Shown here in pieces: positions 1-5,723 of a DNA stretch of 7,920 nucleotides. Source of the stretch: Saprospiraceae bacterium (GTDB lineage Bacteria; Bacteroidota; Bacteroidia; Chitinophagales; Saprospiraceae); contig JAHDEQ010000002.1 of NCBI GenBank assembly GCA_020628755.1, positions 44,898 to 52,817 on the forward strand. The letters run 5' to 3'. Position 1 is the first letter of the stretch. Every line of letters starts with the position of its first letter. Under the pieces are notes generated by a model. That model ran no database searches. It was not told where the DNA came from and worked only from the letters and a program-made list of their open reading frames with translations. Made by a program: the position numbers and the translations under genes.

Positions 1-1
1 G

Positions 2-421
2 ATATTTTTTTTAACAAGCTGCTCCAACTCAGATTTACAACAAGACTTTGCCAATACCAAAAAAGAATTAAAAGAAGCACAATCAACTATTGCCAAATTA
101 CAAGCCCAAATTCAACCCGAAGGTGATTTGGTACATCTCATTTTCTTTAAACTCAAACCCGAAGCAGACATCGCATTTTTAGCCAAAGAAATCCAAAAAT
201 TAGAAAACATTGATGTTGTAAAGGATTTACAACATGGAGCTTTTGAAGATTTAGGCGATAAGCGAGCCTTATCAGAATATCAATATTTTATGGAAATGTC
301 TTTTGTTGACAAAGCTGCTTATAAATTGTATCAGAAACATCCTCTCCATTTAAAATTAAAAGAAAAGGCCAAACCCATGCTGGCAGGGCCACCAGCAGCC
401 TATGATTATATGAAGGAGTAG
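2..421 (+). CDS. Dabb-domain lipoprotein (5' end outside window)
   Basis: The frame is open from the window edge and gives 139 residues before TAG. Residues 4-7 read LTSC, a lipobox preceded by hydrophobic residues (IFF), so this is the end of a lipoprotein signal peptide with the lipidated Cys at codon 20-22. A polar helical stretch rich in Lys, Glu, Gln and Ala follows (about residues 11-37) and looks like a coiled-coil spacer. From about residue 43 comes a Dabb (stress-responsive alpha/beta barrel, PF07876) domain: VHLIFFKLKP at its start, a central region ending in Y, and the typical YxxHPLH near the C terminus. Dabb proteins are small, usually dimeric, and mostly of unknown function; a few plant members are cyclases. 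A TTG at 128 could be mistaken for the start but would cut off the lipobox and linker. The protein is inferred to be membrane-anchored and facing the periplasm. It converges on gabD. The domain call is fairly sure; the biological role is unknown. Confidence 0.8.
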   Translation: MFFLTSCSNSDLQQDFANTKKELKEAQSTIAKLQAQIQPEGDLVHLIFFKLKPEADIAFLAKEIQKLENIDVVKDLQHGAFEDLGDKRALSEYQYFMEMSFVDKAAYKLYQKHPLHLKLKEKAKPMLAGPPAAYDYMKE

Positions 422-464
422 GAATGATGAATTAATAAATTAGACACTTATTTTTCCATTCCTA
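419..464. terminator. Inverted repeat between convergent genes, possible bidirectional terminator
   Basis: TAGGAATG (419-426) and CATTCCTA (457-464) form a perfect 8-bp inverted repeat. The left arm includes the stop codon of the Dabb gene, and the right arm lies just past the gabD stop. The 30-nt interior is AT-rich and can add a short AATAA/TTATT stem. The position between two convergent stops suits a shared terminator, but the loop is long and no clean U-tract follows the stem, so this is tentative. Confidence 0.35.
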
Positions 465-466
465 AG

Positions 467-1930
467 CTAAGAAATACCGCCCCAGCACATATATTTGATA
501 TTCACAAAATCCTCGATGCCATATTTAGAGCCTTCTCGCCCAAAACCACTTTCCTTTACACCTCCAAAAGGAGCAACCGCCGACGAAATCATTCCTGTAT
601 TGATGCCCACCATTCCGTACTCCAATGCTTCGGCAACTCGCCAAATACGAGCATAATCCCGACCATAAAAATAAGAAGCTAAACCATAATTGGTATCATT
701 GGCCAAAGCAATAACTTCTTCCTCTGTTTTGAATTTAAACACTGGCGCAACAGGGCCAAATATTTCTTCTTTAAACACCATCATATCTGTAGTAGGATGG
801 ATGATAATAGTTGGTTCGTATATCAAATTATTACTTTCAGATACCTTGCCACCTGCTAAAATTTTAGCTCCTTTAGAATGTGCATCTTCGACCACTTTTT
901 CGACAAAAGCCAATGCTTTTGGCTCAATCAAAGGGCCGACATTTACGCCTTTATCCATTCCATTTCCTAAATGAAGTTGTGCAACAGATTCCTTTAGTTT
1001 TGATACAAAGTCATCGTAAATACTTTCTTGAACAAAAATACGATTGGAACAAATACAAGTTTGCCCTGCATTTCTAAATTTTGAGGCAATTGCACCTTCC
1101 ACAGCAGCCTCTATATCGGCATCATCGAATACAATAAATGGAGCATTACCGCCCAACTCCAACGAAACCCGTTTGACCGAATCGGCCGACTGCCGCAATA
1201 AGATTTTCCCAACTTCGGTCGAACCTGTAAAGGAGATTTTTTTGACCTTAGGATTAGAAGTCAGTTCTTGACCAATAAGCGAGGCATTGCTTGTAGTAAT
1301 GATATTGAGCACACCAGCAGGAAAACCTGCCTGCTCTGCCAATTCAGCCAAAGCAAATGCCGACAAAGGAGTCAATTCTGATGGTTTGATAACAACCGTA
1401 CAACCTGCTGCCAATGCTGGAGCGACCTTTCGAGTAATCATAGCACTCGGAAAATTCCAAGGCGTAATAGCACCCACTACACCGACAGCTTGTTTGATAA
1501 CAGTAATGCGTTTGTCTGAACCATGTCCTGGAATCACATCGCCATAAATACGTCGAGCTTCTTCGGCAAACCATTCAACAAAACTTGCTCCATAGCGAAT
1601 TTCACCTTTGGCTTCTGCCAAAGGTTTGCCTTGCTCTAAAGTCAAAATTGTTGCCAAATCGTCCACATTTTTAAGCTGCAAAGCATACCATTTTTTAAGG
1701 ATTTTGGCACGTCGATTGGCCGAATATTTTTTCCAAATATGAAACGCATCATGTGCAGCGTCAATAGCTTCTTGACACTCTTGCAATTGCATATCAGGAA
1801 CACGCGCTATGACTTTTTTATCAAAAGGATTGTGCACATCAAGCGTTGCGCCATCATTTGCATTACTCCATTTGCCGTTGATGTAGCATTGCGTTTTTAG
1901 AAGGGCAGGATTGTTCAGTTCTATCATCAT
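467..1930 (-). CDS. gabD: Succinate-semialdehyde dehydrogenase (NAD(P)+), GabD type
   Basis: This 487-residue cytosolic aldehyde dehydrogenase oxidises succinate semialdehyde to succinate, the last step of GABA breakdown into the TCA cycle. Visible landmarks are PWNFP (Asn159), the cofactor-binding IKPSE (Lys182), FTGSTEVGK (235-242), ELGG with the general base Glu258, GQTCIC with catalytic Cys292, and EEIFGPV (Glu389). The C-terminal stretch GMVGINTG...APFGGVKESG...GREGSKYGIEDF...IKYM is the pattern I associate with GabD rather than with generic aldehyde dehydrogenases. Length is normal (E. coli GabD is about 480 residues). The start is one of two adjacent ATG codons at 1930/1927. It lies 13 bp after dtd on the same strand, so it is probably expressed from the dtd promoter. 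No GABA transaminase or permease is in the window. A related substrate such as glutarate semialdehyde cannot be excluded. Confidence 0.93.
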   Translation of the reverse strand: MMIELNNPALLKTQCYINGKWSNANDGATLDVHNPFDKKVIARVPDMQLQECQEAIDAAHDAFHIWKKYSANRRAKILKKWYALQLKNVDDLATILTLEQGKPLAEAKGEIRYGASFVEWFAEEARRIYGDVIPGHGSDKRITVIKQAVGVVGAITPWNFPSAMITRKVAPALAAGCTVVIKPSELTPLSAFALAELAEQAGFPAGVLNIITTSNASLIGQELTSNPKVKKISFTGSTEVGKILLRQSADSVKRVSLELGGNAPFIVFDDADIEAAVEGAIASKFRNAGQTCICSNRIFVQESIYDDFVSKLKESVAQLHLGNGMDKGVNVGPLIEPKALAFVEKVVEDAHSKGAKILAGGKVSESNNLIYEPTIIIHPTTDMMVFKEEIFGPVAPVFKFKTEEEVIALANDTNYGLASYFYGRDYARIWRVAEALEYGMVGINTGMISSAVAPFGGVKESGFGREGSKYGIEDFVNIKYMCWGGIS

Positions 1931-1943
1931 TTTAAGGAAGAAT

Positions 1944-2396
1944 CTATTCTTTATTTTTACTATCCATCCAAATTGTTACAGGGCCATCGTTGAGTAAAGC
2001 CACTTTCATATCCGCACCAAATTCGCCAGTCTGAATGGGTCGTTCGGCTACCAAACTTAGAGCTTCTACAAACTTTTCATACATTGGAATCGCAAAATCA
2101 GGTTTGGCCGCTTTGATATAAGAAGGGCGATTTCCTTTTTTTGTATTAGCATGGAGTGTAAACTGGCTGACTACAATGATTTCGCCATCAATATCTTTAA
2201 CAGATTTGTTCATAACACCATTTTCGTCATTAAAAATCCGAAGGTTAGCAATTTTTTTAGAGAGCCACTCAATGTCATCGGTCGTGTCGGCATTTTCAAT
2301 GCCAACTAGAACCAAAAGTCCAGTATCAATAGAAGATTTTACAACTTGATTAATTGTAACCGAGGCTTGGCTGACTCGTTGTATTAATGCACGCAT
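1944..2396 (-). CDS. dtd: D-aminoacyl-tRNA deacylase
   Basis: The product has 150 residues, the normal length for bacterial DTD. The enzyme hydrolyses D-amino acids (and glycine wrongly attached to tRNA-Ala) from tRNA, acting as a chiral proofreading step in the cytosol. The N terminus MRALIQRVSQASV is typical. The two family signatures are present: SQFT at 77-80, which contributes to the active site, and NDGPVT at 136-141 with the Gly-cisPro pair G138-P139 that rejects L-amino acids. The motif between them (KKGNRPSY, 86-93) is also as expected. ATG at 2396 gives the canonical N terminus, so the start is secure. gabD follows after 13 bp, suggesting a bicistronic message. A Bacteroidota-type promoter is visible upstream. 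Confidence 0.96.
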   Translation of the reverse strand: MRALIQRVSQASVTINQVVKSSIDTGLLVLVGIENADTTDDIEWLSKKIANLRIFNDENGVMNKSVKDIDGEIIVVSQFTLHANTKKGNRPSYIKAAKPDFAIPMYEKFVEALSLVAERPIQTGEFGADMKVALLNDGPVTIWMDSKNKE

Positions 2397-2419
2397 CTTA
2401 TTTAGTTTATATTTTACAT

Positions 2420-2450
2420 CAAATATACAAATAACAAAAGGGATGACAAT
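2420..2450 (-). promoter_or_regulatory. Bacteroidota-type promoter of dtd-gabD
   Basis: On the − strand, TATATTTG (2427-2420) matches the Bacteroidota −7 consensus TAnnTTTG exactly. ATTG (2450-2447) sits 19 bp upstream, fitting the −33 TTG element and the usual spacing. Transcription would start about 10-20 bp before the dtd ATG at 2396, giving a very short leader. The −33 element lies in the centre of the inverted repeat at 2440-2464. Confidence 0.65.
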
Positions 2451-2464
2451 TGAATTGCCATCCC
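2440..2464 (-). other. Terminator-like hairpin overlapping the dtd promoter
   Basis: GGGATG (2440-2445) pairs with CATCCC (2459-2464). After one A/C mismatch, CAA (2447-2449) pairs with TTG (2455-2457). Read on the − strand, the stem is followed by CTTTTGTTATTTG, a U-rich tail as in an intrinsic terminator. No − strand gene was found upstream for it to terminate. It may be a terminator for an unseen RNA or readthrough, an operator over the −33 element, or a chance structure. Confidence 0.4.
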
Positions 2465-2568
2465 CTTCGATAAATCAGCACTACAAACTTGTATTACTTA
2501 TGAAAAAACTCGGATGTTAAAAGAATTTTTCTTGGGTTTTACCTAGCAACAATGTTGAAAGGTTAGAA

Positions 2569-2594
2569 CATGAGCGTATGAAAATACGCTCATG
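2569..2594. repeat. Perfect 11-bp hairpin with GAAA loop
   Basis: CATGAGCGTAT (2569-2579) and ATACGCTCATG (2584-2594) are perfect inverted repeats around GAAA (2580-2583), a GNRA-type tetraloop on the + strand. After one mismatch, GA/TC adds two more pairs outside. The tail is TAGTTTTAC on the + strand, too short in U for a confident terminator. It lies upstream of both flanking genes, so it does not end either of them. It may be an operator or an RNA structure. Confidence 0.5.
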
Positions 2595-2603
2595 CTCTAG
2601 TTT

Positions 2604-2611
2604 TACATTTG
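2604..2611 (+). promoter_or_regulatory. Possible −7 element for the amidohydrolase
   Basis: TACATTTG matches TAnnTTTG on the + strand, 10 bp after the GAAA-loop hairpin. There is no TTG at the −33 spacing, because that interval is taken by the hairpin. If used, it would give a leader of roughly 225 nt before the amidohydrolase ATG. No better promoter is visible nearer the gene. Confidence 0.25.
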
Positions 2612-2706
2612 ATTCATTGGGTTTGTAATAGGTTATATGGGATTTGTATGAAATTTCTAAGTTTTACAATTCAAAAATGCAGGCTTTTCAGTTTCTTTGC
2701 AAAAGC

Positions 2707-2744
2707 ATTCGATAAGCCTAGCATAAAATTCGATAAATGCTAGG
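2707..2744. repeat. 8-bp inverted repeat interlaced with TTCGATAA direct repeats
   Basis: CCTAGCAT (2717-2724) and ATGCTAGG (2737-2744) are perfect inverted repeats around a 12-nt spacer. ATTCGATAA occurs at 2707-2715 and 2728-2736, exactly 21 bp apart, about two helical turns; the second copy fills most of the spacer. TTCGATAAAT at 2466-2475 recurs at 2729-2738. This arrangement resembles a regulator site or a structured leader about 100-135 bp before the amidohydrolase start. Confidence 0.4.
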
Positions 2745-2842
2745 AATTTTACGGTGTTAAGGTGTCTATGTCAAGTTTTACGCAAACACGTAGGCACATA
2801 ATCATTTACCTGTCGGAATACAGATGCAAAAACAAATAAATC

Positions 2843-4036
2843 ATGACACTAATTAAAACCATAAAAAAACTAGCCTCCGAATACCACGAAGAAATTATTC
2901 ACATTCGTCGTCACTTACACCAAAATCCTGAATTGTCTTTTGAAGAAGTCGAAACAGGAAAGTTTATTGCTAAGAAATTGACGGAGTTTGGTATTCCAAA
3001 CGAACACGGTTGGGCAGATAATGGGGTAGTTGGTATTATTAAGGGTAAAAATCCAAAAAAGAAAGTCATTGCTCTACGAGCAGATATTGATGCACTGCCT
3101 ATCAAAGAAGCCAATGATGTTCCCTACAAATCTAAGAAGGAGGGCATCATGCACGCTTGTGGGCATGATGTGCATACGGCTTCTCTTTTGGGCGTTTCCA
3201 AAATATTAAACGAAATCAAAAATGAGTTTGAGGGTACGATAAAACTCATTTTTCAACCTGCCGAAGAACGTTTTCCAGGAGGCGCATCTATTTTGATAAA
3301 AGAAGGCGTACTCGAAAATCCTAAACCCATTAGTATTATAGGCCAACACGTACATCCACCTTTAGAGGCAGGTAAAATTGGGCTGCGTCCAGGTTTGTAC
3401 ATGGCATCTGCCGACGAGTTGTATATGACGGTAACGGGTAGAGGTGGGCATGGTGCTTTACCACATGAATGTATTGACCCGATTGTTATCACTTCTCACA
3501 TTATTGTTGCTTTGCAACAGATTGTTAGTCGTAATGCTAACCCAACAATGCCTTCGGTATTGACTTTTGGTAAAATAAACTCTACAGGAGGCTCTACAAA
3601 TGTTATTCCTAACGAAGTTAAATTAATGGGTACATTCCGTACAATGGATGAAGAGTGGCGTGCTGACGCACACCAACGAATGGTCAAGATGGCAGAAACC
3701 ATAGCCGAAAGTATGGGTGCTACTTGCGAATTGAAAGTGCTCAAAGGTTATCCTTCCTTGGTCAATGACCATCGCCTTACCCAAGATGTCAAAGCCAATG
3801 CAATTGAATTTTTAGGTGCTGAAAACGTAGTGGATTTACCCATTCGTATGACAGCCGAAGACTTTGCCTATTACTCTCACGAATTGCCAGGCTGTTTTTA
3901 TCGTCTTGGCACAGGTAACCAATCAAAAGGTATCACTTCCCCTATACACACCAATACATTTGATATTGATGAAGACTCGCTCGAATTAAGTATTGGCTTA
4001 ATGACTTGGTTGGCTGTTAAAGAATTGACTTTGTAA
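2843..4036 (+). CDS. M20D family amidohydrolase (N-acyl-amino acid / hippurate hydrolase type)
   Basis: This 397-residue metalloenzyme of the peptidase M20D family cleaves the amide bond of N-acyl amino acids, releasing the free amino acid. Motifs in order are RRHLHQNPELSFEE (22-35), ALRADIDALPI (78-88), HACGHDVH (104-111), FQPAEE (137-142), GQHVHP (167-172), GRGGHGALPH (199-208) in the lid domain, TAEDFAYY (337-344) and SPIHTNTFD (366-374). By family analogy the two metals are held by Cys106, His108, Glu142, His169 and His369, with Glu141 as catalytic base; all are present. There is no signal peptide, so it is inferred to be cytosolic. The ATG at 2843 places the first conserved motif at the usual distance. 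It stands alone, divergent from dtd, with a terminator about 150 bp after its stop. The exact substrate (hippurate, N-acetyl amino acids, other conjugates) cannot be read from the sequence. Confidence 0.9.
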   Translation: MTLIKTIKKLASEYHEEIIHIRRHLHQNPELSFEEVETGKFIAKKLTEFGIPNEHGWADNGVVGIIKGKNPKKKVIALRADIDALPIKEANDVPYKSKKEGIMHACGHDVHTASLLGVSKILNEIKNEFEGTIKLIFQPAEERFPGGASILIKEGVLENPKPISIIGQHVHPPLEAGKIGLRPGLYMASADELYMTVTGRGGHGALPHECIDPIVITSHIIVALQQIVSRNANPTMPSVLTFGKINSTGGSTNVIPNEVKLMGTFRTMDEEWRADAHQRMVKMAETIAESMGATCELKVLKGYPSLVNDHRLTQDVKANAIEFLGAENVVDLPIRMTAEDFAYYSHELPGCFYRLGTGNQSKGITSPIHTNTFDIDEDSLELSIGLMTWLAVKELTL

Positions 4037-4189
4037 ATATATTTATTTAATTTTATGCGTAACTAATTGAAAAGGTTGTCGTTGATTAAGAGACCAAACT
4101 ATTCTAAAGTCTTCTTTTCCAAAACTTTCAGTCCTTTTACATAAATTTTTAGCTTGCAAAAGCAAATTGATTAAAGATATGAAACCATT

Positions 4190-4225
4190 AAAATAGCTTC
4201 CTATAAATATTTAGGAGCTATTTTT
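4190..4225 (+). terminator. Probable intrinsic terminator after the amidohydrolase
   Basis: AAAATAGC-T-TCCTA (4190-4203, one bulged T) pairs with TAGGAGCTATTTT (4212-4224): 13 pairs around an 8-nt loop, ending in a run of five T. It lies about 150 bp after the amidohydrolase stop and about 100 bp before the sigma-54 regulator, so it probably separates them. The rest of the 4037-4327 gap is AT-rich and shows no gene. Confidence 0.6.
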
Positions 4226-4266
4226 ATATGTAAATTTCTAGCTTGAAACGTCTTTATATTTTGAGG

Positions 4267-4284
4267 AAGTTTCTTTAGAAACTT
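4267..4284. repeat. Short hairpin upstream of the sigma-54 regulator
   Basis: AAGTTTC (4267-4273) and GAAACTT (4278-4284) form a perfect 7-bp stem with a TTTA loop, 43 bp before the regulator's ATG. It follows TATATTTTG (4255-4263), which resembles a −7 element with one extra T but lacks a −33 partner. It may be an operator or 5' leader structure; the evidence is weak. Confidence 0.3.
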
Positions 4285-4327
4285 AGGATAGACCGATTAT
4301 TTCAAATATCTATAAAAATCCCGATAC

Positions 4328-5599
4328 ATGGCAAGAATTCTAATTGTTGATGATGAACAAAGCATCCGTAAAACGCTAAGAGAAATTTTAGAGTTTGAAA
4401 AATATAGCGTTGACGAAGCCGTTGATGGCTTAGAATGCTTGGTGAAATTGAAAAAAGATAATTTTGATGTCATTATTCTTGACATCAAAATGCCTAAAAT
4501 GGATGGTATGGAAGCATTGGAGCGTATTCAATTGCTTGCCCCCGACACTCCTGTTGTGATGATTTCTGGTCATGCTAGTATTGATGGTGCTGTTGATGCC
4601 GTTAAAAAAGGAGCTTTTGATTTTGTATCAAAACCACCTGATTTAAATCGTTTGCTCATTACCATTCGAAATGCTTTGGATAAATCTTCTTTGGTAACGG
4701 AAATAAAAACCGTAAAACGTAAAGCAAGTAAGTCCAAAACACAAGAAATTATAGGAGAAACGCCATCTATTCTACTTATAAAAAAGACCATCGAACGTGT
4801 TGCTCCTACCGAAGCGAGAGTTTTAATAACAGGAGACAATGGTACAGGGAAAGAGTTGGTTGCGCGTTGGGTGCATGAGAGAAGTGCTCGTGTCAAAGGG
4901 CCAATTATAGAAGTCAATTGTGCAGCGATTCCTTCAGAGTTGATAGAAAGTGAGTTATTTGGACACGAAAAAGGCTCATTTACAGGTGCGCACAAACAAA
5001 AAACAGGTAAGTTTGAGCAAGCTAATGGTGGTACCATTTTCTTAGACGAAATTGGTGATATGAGCCTCGATGCTCAAGCAAAAGTATTGCGTGCATTACA
5101 AGAAAATCGTATCACTAGAGTAGGAGGAGACAAAGAAATAAAAGTAGATGTACGGGTTGTTGCTGCGACCAATAAAAACCTCCGTGCAGAAATCAATCGA
5201 GGTCGTTTCCGAGAAGATTTATATCATCGTTTGGCAACTATTATTGTGGAAGTACCGCCACTCAATGAGCGAAGAGGAGATATTCCAGCATTAATTGACC
5301 ACTTTAATAAAATAATTTGTTCGGAATATGGTGTTGCGCCCAAAAAATTCCAAACCAAAGCTATTGATGCGCTGACACAGGTCAATTGGACGGGTAATAT
5401 CCGAGAATTGCGCAATGTCGTAGAGCGACTTATCATTTTGAGTCAAGACGAAATTACGGAGCAAGACGTGTTAAGTTATGTCATTCCGAGCAATCCAGAA
5501 TTTTCGGCACGACTCAAAGAAATTTTTGATAATTTCAACTCTGTAGAGGAGTTAAAAGAATTTATCGAACAGCAATTTCATTCTTATAAAACGACTTAA
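4328..5599 (+). CDS. Sigma-54 response regulator (NtrC family) without Fis-type DNA-binding domain
   Basis: The 423-residue protein has a receiver domain (about 1-120) with acidic pocket Asp8/Asp9, phospho-acceptor Asp52 in LDIKMP, Ser80, Phe99 and Lys102 (SKP). After a linker comes a sigma-54-interacting AAA+ ATPase (about 140-375): Walker A GDNGTGKE (169-176), the sigma-54 loop as GSFTGA (216-221, usually GAFTGA), Walker B IFLDE (237-241), arginine-finger region FREDLYHRL (294-302) and sensor II GNIREL (356-361). The protein should hydrolyse ATP to open sigma-54 promoters when phosphorylated. The last ~45 residues are acidic and helical with no helix-turn-helix of the Fis type. A terminator begins about 40 bp after the stop, leaving no room for a domain lost by frameshift. 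It may therefore act without specific DNA binding, as H. pylori FlgR does, or through a partner. No sensor kinase is in the window. Confidence 0.93.
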   Translation: MARILIVDDEQSIRKTLREILEFEKYSVDEAVDGLECLVKLKKDNFDVIILDIKMPKMDGMEALERIQLLAPDTPVVMISGHASIDGAVDAVKKGAFDFVSKPPDLNRLLITIRNALDKSSLVTEIKTVKRKASKSKTQEIIGETPSILLIKKTIERVAPTEARVLITGDNGTGKELVARWVHERSARVKGPIIEVNCAAIPSELIESELFGHEKGSFTGAHKQKTGKFEQANGGTIFLDEIGDMSLDAQAKVLRALQENRITRVGGDKEIKVDVRVVAATNKNLRAEINRGRFREDLYHRLATIIVEVPPLNERRGDIPALIDHFNKIICSEYGVAPKKFQTKAIDALTQVNWTGNIRELRNVVERLIILSQDEITEQDVLSYVIPSNPEFSARLKEIFDNFNSVEELKEFIEQQFHSYKTT

Positions 5600-5639
5600 A
5601 ATAGTTATAAGAACTTTATAAAAAAGACATCCTTGCCCC

Positions 5640-5669
5640 AAAGCCCATCAATAATTTTGATGGGCTTTT
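5640..5669 (+). terminator. Intrinsic terminator after the sigma-54 regulator
   Basis: AAAGCCCATCAA (5640-5651) and TTGATGGGCTTT (5657-5668) form a perfect 12-bp stem with a 5-nt loop, GC-rich in the middle and followed by TTGGTTG. It begins 41 bp after the regulator's stop codon and is the clearest terminator in the window. The A run on the left arm could also let it work on the − strand. Confidence 0.85.
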
Positions 5670-5695
5670 GGTTGTGTGTGAATTTTTGTATTTTG
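5666..5695 (+). promoter_or_regulatory. Possible promoter of the LOG-family gene
   Basis: TTTTG (5666-5670) lies 18 bp before TATTTTG (5689-5695), similar to the Bacteroidota TTTG / TAnnTTTG pair but one base short in the −7 element. Initiation would fall about 20 bp before the ATG at 5724. The −33 element would overlap the right arm of the preceding terminator. Confidence 0.4.
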
Positions 5696-5723
5696 CACAG
5701 TTCAAATTAAAATAAATTTCTAT

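Larger units (their letters stand above)
2536..2781 (+). repeat. Cluster of GTTTTAC heptamers
   Basis: GTTTTAC occurs at 2536-2542, 2600-2606, 2661-2667 and 2775-2781, and ATTTTAC at 2746-2752; another ATTTTAC lies at 2411-2417, within the dtd upstream region. All are on the same strand. Start-to-start spacings from 2411 onward are 125, 64, 61, 85 and 29 bp, so this is not a regular tandem or CRISPR array. Flanks are not conserved beyond a frequent CTA(G/A) just before the motif. The function is unknown. Confidence 0.4.
2397..2842. other. 446-bp divergent intergenic region, structured, no convincing gene
   Basis: This region separates the divergently transcribed dtd (−) and M20D amidohydrolase (+). 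I read all six frames and found only tiny open frames without family resemblance (the longest is 31 codons at 2648-2743 +). It holds the dtd promoter, three inverted repeats (2440-2464, 2569-2594, 2717-2744), TTCGATAA direct repeats and a scattered heptamer (G/A)TTTTAC. It is much longer than two promoters need, so a long 5' leader, a small RNA or a cluster of regulator sites is possible. None of these is proven by the sequence. Confidence 0.6.

Noticed and set aside
128..421. Stand-alone 97-residue Dabb protein starting at TTG 128
   Set aside because: The frame is open upstream and encodes a lipobox and a linker; TTG starts are uncommon and nothing favours this one.
2648..2743. 31-codon + strand open frame in the divergent region
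   Set aside because: It is short, has no family resemblance, and its apparent FDK repeat comes from the TTCGATAA DNA repeat.
2536..2781. Degenerate CRISPR array
   Set aside because: The repeated unit is only 7 bp, spacings range from 29 to 85 bp, and no cas gene is present.
2749..2805. 18-codon − strand open frame, possible leader peptide
   Set aside because: It has no run of regulatory codons and no attenuator structure linked to a downstream gene.
2824..2856. 10-codon frame overlapping the amidohydrolase start
   Set aside because: It could be an upstream frame for translational coupling, but at this size in AT-rich DNA it is likely chance.
4255..4263. TATATTTTG as promoter of the sigma-54 regulator
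   Set aside because: The −7 match needs an extra base and no TTG lies at −33 distance; the evidence is too weak for a separate feature.
4570..5037. 155-residue antisense open frame inside the sigma-54 regulator
   Set aside because: It lies opposite the conserved receiver/AAA+ coding sequence and shows no recognisable motif; it is a shadow frame.
5600..5639. Frameshifted remnant of a helix-turn-helix domain after the regulator's stop
   Set aside because: Only about 40 bp separate the stop from a strong terminator, too little for a Fis-type domain.
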